Source: Trinickia mobilis (GTDB lineage: Bacteria > Pseudomonadota > Gammaproteobacteria > Burkholderiales > Burkholderiaceae). From it: a DNA stretch of 64,000 nucleotides. The notes under the pieces are model-generated. The model saw only the letters and a program-made list of their open reading frames with translations, ran no database searches and was not told the DNA's origin. This document shows, piece after piece, positions 24,938-36,253 of this stretch. The stretch covers positions 99,132-163,131 of the forward strand of contig NZ_JAFLRF010000003.1 in assembly GCF_017315705.1 (NCBI RefSeq). Direction: 5' to 3'. Positions within the stretch are counted from its first letter, which is position 1; each line of letters opens with the position of its first letter. The position numbers were made by a program, and so were the translations under genes.

Positions 24938-25987
24938 ATGGAGGATAGGGAATCGCAGGCGCTCGGACCCGAACCCGAGCCGATTGCGCTGGCCGCGGCC
25001 GACGGCTGCCCGATCAACGGCTTTGTCTGGCGCCGTCCCAAGCGGGCGATGAGCGGGGAGCAGGTCGTGGCGCACGCTGCCGGCGTTGCCGCGCGGCCCG
25101 TGGTCGTCGTCAATGCGGCGACCTCGGTGCGCTGCCGCTACTACTTCAGGTTCGCGGAGTTTCTCTACCGGCAGGGATGCGACGCGATCGTCTACGACTA
25201 CCGCGGCATCGGCGAATCGCGGCCCGCGACGCTGCGCGGGTTTCGCGCGTCGTGGCTCGAATGGGGCCAGCTCGATTTCGAAGCGGTGCTGCAATACGCG
25301 GCCCGCGAATTCGCGGGCCAGCCGATCGACGTCGTCGCGCACAGCATCGGCGGCTTCGTCGTCGGGCTCGCGCCGTCGAACGCGATGATCCGGCGCATCG
25401 TCACGATGGGCGCGCAATACGCCCATTGGCGCGACTATGCGCCGGCTCACCGGCGCGCGATGCTGTGGCGCTGGCACGTGCTGATGCCGGTGCTCGCGGC
25501 GCTCGTCGGCTATGTGCCCGCCAAGCGGCTCGGCTGGATGGAGGACACGCCCAAGGGCGTGGCGCTGTCGTGGAGCCGCAGCAAGGCGCGTTTCGAGGAC
25601 ACGTACCGGCGCGGCGCGTTCGCTCGCGGCGAGGCCGAGCGTGCGCGTCTCGTGGAGCAGTTTGCAAGGGTGCGCGCGCCGCTCCTGGCGATCAGCGTCA
25701 CCGACGACGAGTTCGGCACCGTCCCCGCCATCGAACGCCTGCTCGGCTATTTCATCGGCAGCGCGTTCACGCATTTGCGCATCGCGCCGATGCAGATCGG
25801 TCACCCGGCGATCGGGCATTTCGCGTTCTTTCACAGCCGCTTTGAAGACAGCCTGTGGTGGATCGCGCTGGCGTGGCTGAAGACGGGAGCGCTGCCGCAG
25901 GACGCGCCGGGCAGCGTCGTGTTTCAGCGGTACCGTGCGCGGCGCGACGACGCGGCGGCCCGCGAGCAAAGCGCCAGCCTGGGCTGA
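24938..25987 (+). CDS. Alpha/beta hydrolase family protein
   Basis: 349 residues. YDYRGIGESRP near 85 is the oxyanion-side loop of the fold and VVAHSIGGFVVGL near 140 is the nucleophile elbow, in the form A-H-S-I-G-G; ISVTDDEFGT and the late IGHPAIGHFAFF give the acid and His regions. ATG 24938 has a perfect AGGAGG; the frame to 24869 is an artefact. No signal peptide, so cytosolic. Substrate unknown. Convergent to the diguanylate cyclase gene, 48 bp apart. Confidence 0.82.
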   Translation: MEDRESQALGPEPEPIALAAADGCPINGFVWRRPKRAMSGEQVVAHAAGVAARPVVVVNAATSVRCRYYFRFAEFLYRQGCDAIVYDYRGIGESRPATLRGFRASWLEWGQLDFEAVLQYAAREFAGQPIDVVAHSIGGFVVGLAPSNAMIRRIVTMGAQYAHWRDYAPAHRRAMLWRWHVLMPVLAALVGYVPAKRLGWMEDTPKGVALSWSRSKARFEDTYRRGAFARGEAERARLVEQFARVRAPLLAISVTDDEFGTVPAIERLLGYFIGSAFTHLRIAPMQIGHPAIGHFAFFHSRFEDSLWWIALAWLKTGALPQDAPGSVVFQRYRARRDDAAAREQSASLG

Positions 25988-26035
25988 CTGCGGCTGGCGG
26001 ATTGCCCGGTCAAACGCGTCGGCGCAGCCCGCTCG

Positions 26036-27580
26036 TCACGAGGGATTCGCGTCTGATTTGGCCGGCGATGCCGCAGGCGCCGGCTCGCGATCCGCTGCAC
26101 CGCACTCGGCCGCGCCGTCCAGCATCGTCCGGTTGCGTCCCTCGGCCTTCGCCGCGTAGAGCGCGGCATCGGCGGCATCGATGAGCGCGCGCAGATCGGC
26201 AAAGCGGCGCGCCTCGGTGCTCGCCACCCCGATGCTGACGGTCAGCACCTGATGGGTGCTGGCCACGTGCCGCATGCCGAGCGACTGCACGGACTCGCGC
26301 ATGCTTTCCGCGACGAGCCGCGCGCCCGCGATGTCCGTCGCCGGCAGCAGCACGACGAACTCTTCGCCGCCGTAGCGGGCGGCGTGATCGGCCGGGCGCC
26401 GCAAGCCGTTCTTGATGCAGTGCGCGACAGCCGTCAGCGCGTCGTCGCCCGCGGCGTGCCCATACAGATCGTTGAAGCCCTTGAAGTGATCGACGTCGAT
26501 CAGGAGCACCGACAGCGGCTGCCCGCCGCGCCGCGCGAGACGCCATTCCTTGGCGCCGACTTCGTCGAGCGCGCGGCGGTTGCCGAGGCTCGTCAGGCCG
26601 TCGGTGCGCGCGAGCATCCGCAGCTCGGCTTCGACGGCGGTGCGGCGCCGCATTTGCTGCGAGAACAGCATGGCAAACCAGATGATGAGGACGTCGAGCA
26701 CGGCGACGATCGTCCCGAAGACCCAGGCGCGGCGCCGCCAGTTCGCGTACATGTCGTCGGTCGAGAGCGCGACGTCGTAGATCAGCGGAAAACGCGCGAC
26801 GTGGCTGAACGCATACCAGCGCTCGACGCCGTCGATCGCCGCGGTCCCGTAGAACGAGCCGCTTGGCGCCTGCGTGAAGCGCGTGTAGTTGGACGTGTTG
26901 AGGAGGCTGCGGCCGATGATGTTCGGGTCGTATGGGCGGCGCATCAGCATCGTGCCGTCGGCGAGCATCAGCGCCATCGAGCCGTGCGGGCCGAGCTTCA
27001 TGCCGTCGAAGAGGCTATGGAAGTAGTCGAGCCGCAGCGTGCCGGCGACGACGCCCGCGAAGCTGCCGTCCGGATTCGACAGCCTTCGGCTCAAGGCGAT
27101 GCTCGGGCTCTTGCCGGACAGACGCGGAATGAACGGGTGGCTCACGTAGAGGCCCGCGTCCGGTGTATCGCGCTGCACTCTGAAATAGTCGCGATCGGCG
27201 ACGTTGAGCTTGCGCGGCGGCTCCGCGCGCGAGTCGTAGATCACGTTGCCCTGCGCATCGACGACGAGGATCGAACCCAGGTGCGTGGCCATGGCCGAAC
27301 CGTCGAACAGCACCGCCTGCCGGATGGCGGGAGGCAGCTTGTCGAGGCCCGGCTGCCTGAGCCCGTCGATGACGGCTTGCAGCGACAGAGCGTAGATCTC
27401 GAGATTGCGCGCGGTATCCCGTTCCACGAGCAAGAGCAGGTTGGTCGCCGCGTCCTGCGCGCGTTGCGCCGCGTCCTGCCGCATCTGGATCAGCACCGAG
27501 ACGCAGATCGCGAGGACGGTGCCCGCGAGCGCGACGCTGAGCGCGACGATCAGGGCTGGGCGGCGCGTCAGGATCAGCAT
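26036..27580 (-). CDS. Membrane-bound diguanylate cyclase with Cache sensor
   Basis: 514 residues. Membrane spans at about 10-32 and 287-305 enclose a periplasmic dCache-type sensor (DSRAEPPRKLNVADRDYF, then GKSPSIALSRRL and FAGVVAGTLRLDYF). The cytosolic end is a GGDEF domain with RYGGEEF at 402-408 and RPAD at 395-398, the inhibitory RxxD site, so it should make cyclic di-GMP and be feedback-inhibited. No EAL domain. Ligand unknown. A long positive frame on the other strand across it is a shadow. Confidence 0.93.
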   Translation of the reverse strand: MLILTRRPALIVALSVALAGTVLAICVSVLIQMRQDAAQRAQDAATNLLLLVERDTARNLEIYALSLQAVIDGLRQPGLDKLPPAIRQAVLFDGSAMATHLGSILVVDAQGNVIYDSRAEPPRKLNVADRDYFRVQRDTPDAGLYVSHPFIPRLSGKSPSIALSRRLSNPDGSFAGVVAGTLRLDYFHSLFDGMKLGPHGSMALMLADGTMLMRRPYDPNIIGRSLLNTSNYTRFTQAPSGSFYGTAAIDGVERWYAFSHVARFPLIYDVALSTDDMYANWRRRAWVFGTIVAVLDVLIIWFAMLFSQQMRRRTAVEAELRMLARTDGLTSLGNRRALDEVGAKEWRLARRGGQPLSVLLIDVDHFKGFNDLYGHAAGDDALTAVAHCIKNGLRRPADHAARYGGEEFVVLLPATDIAGARLVAESMRESVQSLGMRHVASTHQVLTVSIGVASTEARRFADLRALIDAADAALYAAKAEGRNRTMLDGAAECGAADREPAPAASPAKSDANPS

Positions 27581-27949
27581 CGCAGCGGCGCCGCGCTAAC
27601 GGTGCAAAAAAAATGGGGCTCCAGTTTCATCGGACGTTATTGGGTCGATTGTTGCCGACGAGCGGCATCTGCGAGCGGAATCAGGTGGGGTTCGCAGGTA
27701 CAGCGAAGCCTGGAAAGTATAGCGGCGAAGCGCCCGTTTGAAAGCGGCGAAAATGCGCGGGTTTACCGGGTGGTTCAAACTTTCGGCGGCGCCGGCCTGG
27801 CCGGATAAGGCGGCGCGCGGGCGCTGGGGAAAGGCGGGGAAAGCTGGGCGGCGGGCCGGCGGCGGCCCGCCCGGCCGGATGGTCGATCCGCCGGGGAGCG
27901 GGTGCCGCGCTTTTCGCCTGCGGCGGCAGTCGCGCCGCAGGCGGCCGCG
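27581..27949. other. 369-bp gap with two GC-rich hairpins
   Basis: No gene seen. GGCGGGCC/GGCCCGCC at 27850-27871 (6-base loop) and CGCCTGCGGCG/CGCCGCAGGCG at 27915-27943 (7-base loop) are strong stems. The second starts seven bases beyond the stop of the minus-strand 57-residue gene, as a terminator would, but there is no T-run. The remainder is the promoter region of the diguanylate cyclase. Confidence 0.45.
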
Positions 27950-28123
27950 TCAGGATTGCGTTTCCTTTAATTCCTCCGAAGGCGTGGCAGTCGTCCGTAC
28001 CGCTTCCGCAAAACGCGCGAGCGCCGCCAGCGAACCGCTGACGCTCACGTATTCCTCGCGCCCGATTTTTCCGTCGAGCAGGACGGCCATGCCAGACTCC
28101 TTCGCCAGTTCAATGATGTTCAC
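27950..28123 (-). CDS. 57-residue conserved-looking hypothetical protein
   Basis: Starts at GTG 28123 with GGAGA eight bases upstream (VNIIELAKESGMAVLLDGKIG). The pattern of a short helix, the phrase GMAVLLDGKIGREEYVSVSGSL and an Ala-rich helix is one I recall from small Burkholderia proteins of unknown function. It diverges from the hut operon. The longer frame up to 28336 has Arg-rich nonsense before the GTG. Confidence 0.65.
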   Translation of the reverse strand: MNIIELAKESGMAVLLDGKIGREEYVSVSGSLAALARFAEAVRTTATPSEELKETQS

Positions 28124-28489
28124 GTGCCGTTCTCCGTGCGTTTTGCGTGACTCACGCTTTGTCGCAGTTTGTCGTTCAAGGCGGCCGGATGGGTCCGGTC
28201 TCTTGCTTCTTTGAGTGGCCCGCGGTCGAAGCGGCCGGCTCACCTTCACTAAAGCATTGGCTATGCCCGTTGGAGCTTTTCCGGCTCGGCACCGCATGCG
28301 GGCGCGGCGGCCCGCCCGGCGCGCGAAACGGCGCAATTCCGGTGCGCCGGCGCATCCATCCTGGTGCGCGGCGCGCGCTGTCCTGGGGCGGATGGCGTAA
28401 GGGTTATCGCGGACCGTGGAGTTCTTTCAAAACTTGGGCCGGGACCGGGACGCCGTCCTGCCGCGCCGGCATTTTTATTTGCGGCGCAG

Positions 28490-28519
28490 TTGGGAGCAGC
28501 AGACAATGTGTCTATACAA
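28490..28519 (+). promoter_or_regulatory. hut promoter overlapped by HutC operator candidate 1
   Basis: TTGGGA at 28490-28495 and TATACA at 28513-28518 are spaced by exactly 17 bp and make a sigma-70 type promoter. TGTCTATACAA (28509-28519) covers the -10 and is repeated at 28665-28676, so a repressor there would block RNA polymerase. The leader to hutH would be about 205 bases. Confidence 0.6.
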
Positions 28520-28664
28520 CTCGATGGAGGTCCGCCCCCACCTTCGATGAAGCCCGCCCACCGGCGTCGAATTTGCTGCAAAGCAAAAGAACAGGGATTC
28601 CCGGGAAATGAGAACGCTCGATCGCACTAATGGAAAGCCCTTATCCGGAAATCGCAAAAACAAG

Positions 28665-28676
28665 TTGTCTATACAA
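28665..28676 (+). promoter_or_regulatory. HutC operator candidate 2
   Basis: TTGTCTATACAA with TTGT/ACAA arms lies 55 bp before hutH and shares eleven bases with the site at 28509-28519. GntR/HutC repressors bind such short palindromes. The two sites are 156 bp apart, which would allow looping or two promoters. Confidence 0.6.
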
Positions 28677-28730
28677 GATCGCAGCGCTAGACTGCCTTCA
28701 CGTTTTCGATATGACAGGACCTTCGAACCC

Positions 28731-30257
28731 ATGATGACTCTCACGCCCGGCCATCTGACCCTCCCGCAGTTGCGCCAAATTGCCCGCGGCCCTGTGAAAC
28801 TGCAGCTCGATCCGGCCAGCTTCGGCGCGATCGACGCTTGCGCGAAGGCCGTCGCCGATATCGCCGCGAAGGGCGAGCCCGCGTACGGGATCAATACCGG
28901 CTTCGGGCGCCTCGCCAGCACGCATATCCCGCACGATCAGCTCGAACTGCTGCAACGCAATCTCGTGCTGTCGCACGCGGTGGGCGTCGGCGAGCCGATG
29001 TCGGCGCCCGTCGTGCGCCTCCTGATCGCGCTCAAGGTGTCGAGCCTCGGCCGCGGCCACTCGGGCATCCGCCGCGAAGTCATCGACGCGCTCATCACGC
29101 TCTTCAACCAAGACGTGCTGCCGGTGATCCCGGTGAAGGGATCGGTCGGCGCGTCGGGCGACCTGGCGCCGCTCGCGCATATGTCGGCGGCGCTGCTCGG
29201 CATCGGCGAAGTGTTCATCCGCGGCGAGCGCGCGAGCGCGACCGAAGGCCTGCGCGCCGCGGGCCTCGCGCCGCTGACGCTGCAAGCGAAGGAAGGCCTC
29301 GCGCTCTTGAACGGCACGCAGGCGTCCGCCGCGCTCGCGCTCTACAACCTGTTCGCGATCGAAGACCTGTACCGCACCGGCCTCGTGGCGGGCGCGCTGT
29401 CGGTCGACGCGGCGGCGGGCTCGGTCAAGCCGTTCGACGCGCGCATTCACGAACTGCGCGGCCACCAAGGCCAGATCGACGCGGCCGCGGCCTACCGCAC
29501 GCTGCTCGAAGGCTCGGGCATCAACCTCTCGCATCGCGATTGCGGCAAGGTGCAGGACCCGTACAGCCTGCGCTGCCAGCCGCAGGTGATGGGCGCGTGC
29601 CTCGACCAGATGCGCCATGCGGCCGGCGTGCTGCTCATCGAAGCGAACGCGGTCTCCGACAATCCGCTGATCTTCCCCGATACCGGCGAAGTGCTCTCGG
29701 GCGGCAACTTCCATGCGGAGCCGGTGGCGTTCGCCGCCGACAATCTCGCGCTCGCCGCCGCCGAAATCGGCGCGCTCGCCGAGCGGCGCATCGCGCTCTT
29801 GATCGACGCGACGCTGTCCGGCCTGCCGCCGTTCCTCGTCAAGGACGGAGGCGTCAACTCGGGCTTCATGATCGCGCACGTGACGGCCGCCGCACTCGCC
29901 TCGGAGAACAAGACGCTCGCGCATCCGGCCTCGGTCGATTCGCTGCCGACTTCCGCCAACCAGGAAGACCACGTCTCGATGGCGACCTTCGCCGCGCGCA
30001 AGCTCGGCGACATCGCGGCGAACACCGCGCACATCCTCGCGATCGAATTGCTCGCCGCCGCGCAAGGCGTCGACCTGCGCGCGCCGAACCGGACCAGCGC
30101 CGCGCTGCAGCGCGTGATGGACACCGTGCGCGAGTCCGTGGCGCACTACGAGCTCGACCACTACTTCGCACCGGATATCGCGGCCATCGCGCGTCTGGTG
30201 GAAAGCGGCACGATCGCGTCGCACAGCCCGTTCTCGTTCGTTTCCGAGCAGCGCTGA
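28731..30257 (+). CDS. hutH: Histidine ammonia-lyase
   Basis: 508 residues. The Ala-Ser-Gly triad that forms the MIO prosthetic group is at 141-143 within [28 protein letters not shown] near 52 and the late [10 protein letters not shown] are also diagnostic. It removes ammonia from L-histidine to give urocanate in the cytosol. ATG 28731 (with a second ATG directly after) is the family start; the open frame back to 28608 crosses the operator site. First gene of the complete hut operon, under HutC control by the sites upstream. Confidence 0.97.
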   Translation: MMTLTPGHLTLPQLRQIARGPVKLQLDPASFGAIDACAKAVADIAAKGEPAYGINTGFGRLASTHIPHDQLELLQRNLVLSHAVGVGEPMSAPVVRLLIALKVSSLGRGHSGIRREVIDALITLFNQDVLPVIPVKGSVGASGDLAPLAHMSAALLGIGEVFIRGERASATEGLRAAGLAPLTLQAKEGLALLNGTQASAALALYNLFAIEDLYRTGLVAGALSVDAAAGSVKPFDARIHELRGHQGQIDAAAAYRTLLEGSGINLSHRDCGKVQDPYSLRCQPQVMGACLDQMRHAAGVLLIEANAVSDNPLIFPDTGEVLSGGNFHAEPVAFAADNLALAAAEIGALAERRIALLIDATLSGLPPFLVKDGGVNSGFMIAHVTAAALASENKTLAHPASVDSLPTSANQEDHVSMATFAARKLGDIAANTAHILAIELLAAAQGVDLRAPNRTSAALQRVMDTVRESVAHYELDHYFAPDIAAIARLVESGTIASHSPFSFVSEQR

Positions 30258-30306
30258 CTCACACGGGCCGAACGAAAACGAACCGGCCGAACCAGAGGGC
30301 ACCGGC

Positions 30307-31002
30307 ATGAACGCTCCCGCATACCTGGAAATCAAGAACTTCATCCTGGCGCGCATCGACGCGGGCGAATGGGGGGAGGGCGACCAGGTGCCTTCGGAAA
30401 ACGAACTCGCGCGCGACTTCAAGGTGGCGCGCATGACGGTCAACCGCGCGCTGCGCGAGCTGACGTCGGAGCAGGTGCTCACGCGCGTGCAGGGCGCCGG
30501 CACGTTCGTCGCGCGGCCGAAATACGAGTCGACGCTGGTGGCGATCCGCAGCATCTCGGACGAGATCGTCGCGCGCGGGCATCGTCATCATGCGAGCGTG
30601 CTGCACTTGGGCGCGACCGTCGCCGACGACGCGCTCGCCGACGAAATGCAGGTGAGCGCCGGCAGCCCCGTGTTCCATTCGCGTGTGCTGCACTTCGAGA
30701 ACGACGAGGCGGTGCAGCTCGAAGAACGCTGGGTCAATCCGGCCGTCGCGCCCGAGTACGCGCTGCAGGACTTCTCGCTGACCACGCCGAACCAGTACCT
30801 CGTGCGCGTCGCGCCGCTGCAGCGCGTCGAGTACCGGATCGAAGCGGCGCTGCCTGAAGACGAGACCCGCAAGCACCTGACGATGAACGACACCGAGCCG
30901 TGTTTGATGCTGCATCGGCGCACGTGGTCGCAGGGGGCGGTCGCTTCGGTGGCCAATCTCTGGCACCCCGGCAGCCGCTACCGTTTCACCGGACATTTCT
31001 GA
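30307..31002 (+). CDS. hutC: Histidine utilisation repressor, GntR/HutC family
   Basis: 231 residues. GntR-type winged helix at 1-70 ([24 protein letters not shown]) and a UTRA ligand domain from about 90 ([18 protein letters not shown]) to the end. In other bacteria HutC binds urocanate and lets go of the hut promoter. Lies 49 bp after hutH inside the operon, so repression is autoregulatory. Confidence 0.95.
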   Translation: MNAPAYLEIKNFILARIDAGEWGEGDQVPSENELARDFKVARMTVNRALRELTSEQVLTRVQGAGTFVARPKYESTLVAIRSISDEIVARGHRHHASVLHLGATVADDALADEMQVSAGSPVFHSRVLHFENDEAVQLEERWVNPAVAPEYALQDFSLTTPNQYLVRVAPLQRVEYRIEAALPEDETRKHLTMNDTEPCLMLHRRTWSQGAVASVANLWHPGSRYRFTGHF

Positions 31003-31084
31003 ACCGAATCCCGAAGCCGTTGCGGGGCGGCCCGCACGGTCCCTCGCGCACCCGACGAACCCGACGAACCAAAAGAGAGCCGAC

Positions 31085-32773
31085 ATGAACAACCCGAAGC
31101 ACATCGACCCGCGTCTGGACCCGACCCGCACGATCCGCGCACCGCGCGGCACGGAAAAAACCTGCAAGAGCTGGCTGACCGAGGCGGCGTTCCGGATGAT
31201 CCAGAACAACCTCGACCCGGAAGTGGCCGAGCATCCGCATGCGCTCGTCGTCTATGGCGGCATCGGGCGCGCGGCGCGCAACTGGGATTGCTTCGACCAG
31301 ATCCTCGCGTCACTCAAGGACTTGAACGACGACGAGACGCTGCTCATTCAATCGGGCAAGCCGGTCGGCGTGTTCCGCACGCATGCCGACGCGCCGCGCG
31401 TGCTGCTCGCGAATTCGAACCTCGTGCCGCACTGGGCGACCTGGGATCACTTCCACGAGCTCGACCGCAAGGGTCTCATGATGTACGGCCAGATGACGGC
31501 CGGCAGCTGGATCTACATCGGCAGCCAGGGCATCGTGCAGGGCACCTACGAAACGTTCTTCTCGGTCGCGAATCAGCACTTCAACGGCAACCCGAAGGGC
31601 CGCTGGATCCTGACGGGCGGCCTGGGCGGCATGGGCGGCGCGCAGCCGCTCGCGGCGACGATGGCGGGCTTCTCGATGATCGCCGTGGAATGCGACGAGA
31701 CGCGCATCGATTTGCGCCTGAAGACGCGCTACGTCGACAAGAAGGCGAAGACGCTCGATGAAGCGCTCGCGATGATCGAAGACGCGAAGCAAAGCGGCAA
31801 GCCGGTGTCGGTCGGTCTCGTGGGCAATGCGGTGGACGTGTTCGCCGAATGCGTGGCGCGCGGCATCACGCCCGATTGCGTGACGGACCAGACGAGCGCG
31901 CACGATCCGATCAACGGCTACCTGCCGCAAGGCTGGAGCGTCGAAGCCTGGCGCGAGCGCCAGAAGGTCGATCCGCAAAGCATCGTGGAGCCCGCGAAGC
32001 AATCGATGGCGAAGCAAGTCGAAGCCATGCTCGAGCTGCAAAAGCGCGGCGCGGCGACGCTCGACTACGGCAACAACATCCGCCAGATGGCGCTCGAAAT
32101 GGGCGTGAAGAACGCGTTCGATTTCCCCGGCTTCGTACCTGCGTATATCCGTCCGTTGTTCTGCGAAGGCAAGGGGCCGTTCCGCTGGGTTGCGCTGTCG
32201 GGCGACCCCGAGGACATCTACAAGACCGATGCGAAGGTCAAGGAATTGATTCCCGACGACGCACACCTGCACAACTGGCTCGACATGGCGCGCGAACGCA
32301 TCGCGTTCCAGGGATTGCCCGCGCGGATCTGCTGGGTCGGCGTGAAGGACCGCTATCGCCTCGGCCTCGCGTTCAACGAGATGGTGAAGAAGGGTGAGCT
32401 GAAGGCGCCGGTCGTGATCGGCCGCGACCACCTCGATACGGGTTCGGTCGCGAGCCCGAACCGCGAGACCGAATCGATGAAGGACGGCTCGGATGCGGTC
32501 AGCGACTGGCCGCTGCTGAATGCGCTGCTCAACACCGCGGGCGGCGCGACGTGGGTGTCGCTGCACCATGGCGGCGGGGTCGGGATGGGCTTCTCGCAGC
32601 ACTCGGGCGTCGTGATCGTCTGCGACGGCACGGACGCCGCCGCGCGCCGCATCGAACGCGTCCTGTTCAACGATCCGGCGACAGGCGTGATGCGCCACGC
32701 CGATGCGGGCTATGAGCTCGCGCAGCGGACCGCGCGCGAAGCGGGTCTCAAGCTGCCGATGCTGGGGCGCTGA
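31085..32773 (+). CDS. hutU: Urocanate hydratase
   Basis: 562 residues, full length. [20 protein letters not shown] near 175-195 is the NAD-binding region and the C-terminal [16 protein letters not shown] is the urocanase signature. NAD+ acts as an electrophile while the enzyme converts urocanate to imidazolonepropionate. ATG 31085 follows AGAGAGCCGAC. Third hut gene, with hutD two bases after its stop. Confidence 0.97.
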   Translation: MNNPKHIDPRLDPTRTIRAPRGTEKTCKSWLTEAAFRMIQNNLDPEVAEHPHALVVYGGIGRAARNWDCFDQILASLKDLNDDETLLIQSGKPVGVFRTHADAPRVLLANSNLVPHWATWDHFHELDRKGLMMYGQMTAGSWIYIGSQGIVQGTYETFFSVANQHFNGNPKGRWILTGGLGGMGGAQPLAATMAGFSMIAVECDETRIDLRLKTRYVDKKAKTLDEALAMIEDAKQSGKPVSVGLVGNAVDVFAECVARGITPDCVTDQTSAHDPINGYLPQGWSVEAWRERQKVDPQSIVEPAKQSMAKQVEAMLELQKRGAATLDYGNNIRQMALEMGVKNAFDFPGFVPAYIRPLFCEGKGPFRWVALSGDPEDIYKTDAKVKELIPDDAHLHNWLDMARERIAFQGLPARICWVGVKDRYRLGLAFNEMVKKGELKAPVVIGRDHLDTGSVASPNRETESMKDGSDAVSDWPLLNALLNTAGGATWVSLHHGGGVGMGFSQHSGVVIVCDGTDAAARRIERVLFNDPATGVMRHADAGYELAQRTAREAGLKLPMLGR

Positions 32774-32775
32774 TC

Positions 32776-33429
32776 GTGGCGGCCGGCGCAGGGGAAGGCA
32801 CGGCTCAGGCGCACCCGGCGCACGCGGGGCGCGCAGGGGCCGTTACGCTGCTGCGCGCGGCCGATCTCGCCGCGACGCGCTGGAAGAACGGCGGCGGGCT
32901 CACGCGCGAGATCGCCGCGTATCCGGCGGGCTCTGACCTCGACACGTTCGTGTGGCGCGTGAGCGTCGCGGAGGTCGAAAAGCCGGGAGCGTTCTCGCGT
33001 TTCCCGGGCATCGACCGCACGCTCGTCCTGCTCTCGGGCAACGGCATGCTGCTCGACGAACGCGGCGGCATCACGTACTCGCTGATGAAGCCGCTCGACG
33101 CCGCGCATTTCAACGGCGAGACGGCGATCGAGGCGAGCCTGGTCGACGGCCCGACGCGCGATTTCAACCTCATGCTGCGGCGCGGCCGCGTGCGGGGCTT
33201 GATCGACGTGTGGCGCGGCAACGCGGAACACACGCTCGACGCCGATGTGATGCTGCTGTTTTGCGCGAGCGGGACGTTCGATGTGACGCTCGGCGTGGAC
33301 GTGCAGGAAAGCGGCGCGCCGGTCACGCTCGGCGACACCGACACGCTGTGCATCGAAGCGCCCCGCGCGCTGTCGTGCGCGGTGGCCGGCTCGGGCGTGA
33401 TGCTCGCGGTGTACATCCGCTACGTGTGA
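32776..33429 (+). CDS. hutD: HutD family protein
   Basis: 217 residues, bicupin fold. [16 protein letters not shown] near 36-51 and the later [19 protein letters not shown] are typical of HutD, thought to sense N-formylimino-type intermediates and limit hut flux. It starts at GTG two bases after hutU stops, with no separate ribosome-binding site, so it is probably coupled. The first 25 residues are longer than usual for the family. Confidence 0.92.
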   Translation: MAAGAGEGTAQAHPAHAGRAGAVTLLRAADLAATRWKNGGGLTREIAAYPAGSDLDTFVWRVSVAEVEKPGAFSRFPGIDRTLVLLSGNGMLLDERGGITYSLMKPLDAAHFNGETAIEASLVDGPTRDFNLMLRRGRVRGLIDVWRGNAEHTLDADVMLLFCASGTFDVTLGVDVQESGAPVTLGDTDTLCIEAPRALSCAVAGSGVMLAVYIRYV

Positions 33430-33517
33430 ACGGCGCCTGGCGCGCACGCGCCGGCATGGCCGTCACGCTTTGCATGGTTTTTCCGAGCCTGCTACCGCAA
33501 ACCGTTTCGAGCACCCG

Positions 33518-34777
33518 ATGAACGATACAGTCTGGCAGCACTTCCATCTCTGTCCTCAAGGCGACCCCGATCACACGATCCGCGACGCAGCGCTCGCCGT
33601 GCGCGACGGCAAGGTCGCCTGGCTCGGCGCCGCGAGCGACCTGCCCGCCGAATTCGCGGCGTGGCCGCGCGAGAACCTGGGCGGCGCGTGGGTCACGCCG
33701 GCCCTCGTCGATTGCCACACGCACCTGGTCTACGGCGGCCAGCGCGCCGACGAATTCGCGATGCGCCTCGCGGGCGCCAGCTACGAAGCGATCGCCCAGC
33801 GCGGCGGCGGCATCGTATCGACCGTGCGCGCGACGCGTGCGGCGAGCGAGGCCGAATTGCTGCGTGCGTCGGCGGCACGCCTTGAGCCGTTGATCGCCGA
33901 AGGCGTCACGGCAATCGAGATCAAATCGGGCTACGGCCTCGATCTCGCGAGCGAGCGCAAGATGTTGCGCGTCGCGCGCGAGCTGGGCCGCCGCTATCCC
34001 GTGACGGTCTACACGACCTTTCTCGGCGCGCACGCCTTGCCGCCGGAATTCGCGGGCCGCGCCGACGACTATATCGACGAAGTCTGCCGCCGCATGCTGC
34101 CGGCGCTCGCGGACGAAGGGCTCGTCGATGCGGTCGACGTGTTCTGCGAGCGGATCGGCTTCACGCTCGCGCAAAGCGAGCGCGTGTTCGAAGCGGCCGC
34201 GCAGCGCAACCTGCCCGTCAAGATGCACGCCGAGCAGTTGAGCAACAGCGGCGGCGCCGCGCTCGCGGCGCGCCATCGCGCGCTCTCCGCCGATCACCTG
34301 GAATTCCTCGATGAAGCGGGCGTCGCCGCGATGAAGGCGGCGGGCACTGTCGCCGTGCTGCTGCCGGGCGCGTACTACTTCATCCGCGAAACGCAATTGC
34401 CGCCGATCGATCTGCTGCGCCGCTATCACGTGCCGATCGCAATCTCGACCGACAGCAACCCCGGCACGTCGCCGTCCACGTCGCTCGTATCGATGCTGAA
34501 CCTCGCTTGCACGCTGTTCCGCCTGACCGTGCCCGAAGTGCTGAAGGGCGTGACACAGCACGCGGCGCGGGCACTCGGGCAGCACGAGCGTCACGGCGAA
34601 CTCGCGGTGGGGCGTTCGGCGGACTTCGTCGCGTGGTCCGTCGACACGCTTGCCGAACTCGCTTACTGGATCGGGCGGCCGCTCGCGCAGCGCGTCGTGC
34701 GCGCAGGCGGCACCGTCCATCTGCGCGACGCCCATCCGATCCTGGAATCGTCACCTCTTCACGCTTTCGATCGATGA
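33518..34777 (+). CDS. hutI: Imidazolonepropionase
   Basis: 419 residues of the amidohydrolase superfamily. [13 protein letters not shown] holds the HxH metal ligands; [12 protein letters not shown] and the later [10 protein letters not shown] carry further metal and substrate residues. It opens imidazolonepropionate to N-formimidoyl-L-glutamate. ATG 33518 is preferred over an upstream frame from 33470. Its stop overlaps the hutF start by four bases (ATGA). Confidence 0.96.
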   Translation: MNDTVWQHFHLCPQGDPDHTIRDAALAVRDGKVAWLGAASDLPAEFAAWPRENLGGAWVTPALVDCHTHLVYGGQRADEFAMRLAGASYEAIAQRGGGIVSTVRATRAASEAELLRASAARLEPLIAEGVTAIEIKSGYGLDLASERKMLRVARELGRRYPVTVYTTFLGAHALPPEFAGRADDYIDEVCRRMLPALADEGLVDAVDVFCERIGFTLAQSERVFEAAAQRNLPVKMHAEQLSNSGGAALAARHRALSADHLEFLDEAGVAAMKAAGTVAVLLPGAYYFIRETQLPPIDLLRRYHVPIAISTDSNPGTSPSTSLVSMLNLACTLFRLTVPEVLKGVTQHAARALGQHERHGELAVGRSADFVAWSVDTLAELAYWIGRPLAQRVVRAGGTVHLRDAHPILESSPLHAFDR

Positions 34778-36177
34778 CTGAAAATCACACGCTTTTTGCC
34801 GAGCACGCGTATTTGCCGGAAGGCTGGCGGCGCAATGTCTTGCTCGAATGGGACGACGCGGGCGTAATCGTCGCCGTGACGCCCGACAGCGCGCCGCGCC
34901 CCGATGCGGCGCGCGCAGCCGGCCCGGTCATGCCCGGCATGCCGAACCTGCATTCGCATGCGTTCCAGCGCGCGATGGCTGGGCTCGCCGAGTATCGCGC
35001 CAACGGTGCCGGCAACCCCGCGGACAACTTCTGGAGCTGGCGCGACCTGATGTACCGGTTCGCCGCGCGCATCACGCCCGAGGGCCTCGGCGCCATCGCG
35101 CGCTGGCTCTACGTCGAAATGCTGAAGGCGGGCTATACGTCGGTGTGCGAGTTTCACTACGTGCATCACACGGCCGACGGCAGCCGCTACGCGAACGCGG
35201 CGGAGCTGGCCGAGCGCGTCGTCGATGCGGCGGCGAGCACGGGCATCGGCATGACGATGCTGCCGGTGCTCTATCAGTACAGCGGCTTCGGCGCGCGCGC
35301 GCCGCGCGACGATCAACGCCGCTTCATCAATACGCCCGACAGTCTGCTCGATCTGCTCTTGACGTTGCGCCGCGCGCGGCCCGAGCACGCCGCGCTGCGC
35401 TATGGCGTGGCGCCGCATTCGTTGCGCGCGGTGTCGGAAGACTCATTGCGCGCGCTGCTTGCCGGACTCGACGCGAGCTTGCCGCAAGGCGCTCCCGTGC
35501 ATATCCACATCGCCGAACAAACGGGCGAAGTCTACGACTGCCTCGCGACGACCGGCGCGCGGCCCGTGCAATGGCTGCTCGATCGCTTCGACGTCGATAC
35601 GCGCTGGTGCCTCGTGCACGCAACCCACGTCGACGCCGCCGAGACCGTCTCGCTCGCGAGGAGCGGCGCCGTGACCGGCCTGTGCCTGACGACCGAAGCC
35701 AACCTCGGCGACGGCATCTTCCCCGCGCATGCGTATCTGGAAGCGCAGGGGCGCTTCGGCGTCGGCTCGGATAGCCATATCGGCGTCGACTGGCGCGCGG
35801 AATTGCGGCTCCTCGAATACGGGCAGCGTCTCGTGCGGCGGCAGCGCAATGTGCTGGCGTCGGACGCGCATTCGCACGTCGCGGACCGTCTCTTCGACGC
35901 TGCGTGCTCGGGCGGCGCGCAAGCAACAGGGCGTGCGGCGGGCGCGCTCGCCGCCGGGTGCCGCGCCGATTGGCTCGTGCTCGACCCGGAGCATCCGAGC
36001 CTTGCCGAGCATGCGCCCGGCAAGTGGCTGTCGGGTGTCGTATTCTGCGAGCATGGCGAGACGCCGATTCGCGACGTCTACGCCGGCGGCCGGCATGTCG
36101 TTCAGGCACGCCGGCATGTCGACGAAGCGCCGGCCTACGCCGCCTATCGCGCGGCCGTCGCGGATCTGCTCGAATGA
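34774..36177 (+). CDS. hutF: Formimidoylglutamate deiminase
   Basis: 467 residues, amidohydrolase superfamily. [14 protein letters not shown] near 58 has the HxH metal site; [21 protein letters not shown] and [15 protein letters not shown] supply the rest. It converts formimidoylglutamate to formylglutamate and ammonia, which defines the five-step route together with HutG. Translationally coupled to hutI. Presence of hutF explains why no formiminoglutamase of the arginase family is seen. Confidence 0.95.
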   Translation: MTENHTLFAEHAYLPEGWRRNVLLEWDDAGVIVAVTPDSAPRPDAARAAGPVMPGMPNLHSHAFQRAMAGLAEYRANGAGNPADNFWSWRDLMYRFAARITPEGLGAIARWLYVEMLKAGYTSVCEFHYVHHTADGSRYANAAELAERVVDAAASTGIGMTMLPVLYQYSGFGARAPRDDQRRFINTPDSLLDLLLTLRRARPEHAALRYGVAPHSLRAVSEDSLRALLAGLDASLPQGAPVHIHIAEQTGEVYDCLATTGARPVQWLLDRFDVDTRWCLVHATHVDAAETVSLARSGAVTGLCLTTEANLGDGIFPAHAYLEAQGRFGVGSDSHIGVDWRAELRLLEYGQRLVRRQRNVLASDAHSHVADRLFDAACSGGAQATGRAAGALAAGCRADWLVLDPEHPSLAEHAPGKWLSGVVFCEHGETPIRDVYAGGRHVVQARRHVDEAPAYAAYRAAVADLLE

Positions 36178-36253
36178 CGGCTTCGCCGGCTTTGCGGGCG
36201 ATCTCTCGCCGGCAACCCCATCGACACCAACCCGTTCAGTGACGCGCACCGCC

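Noticed and set aside
28262..28310. Sigma-54 promoter before hutH (GGCAC...GC)
   Set aside because: The GG to GC spacing is 8 instead of 10 bases; a sigma-70 type promoter with 17-bp spacing fits better at 28490.
28698..30554. 618-codon minus-strand frame opposite hutH
   Set aside because: It mirrors hutH codon by codon, lacks a known domain and has no ribosome-binding site; typical shadow in GC-rich DNA.
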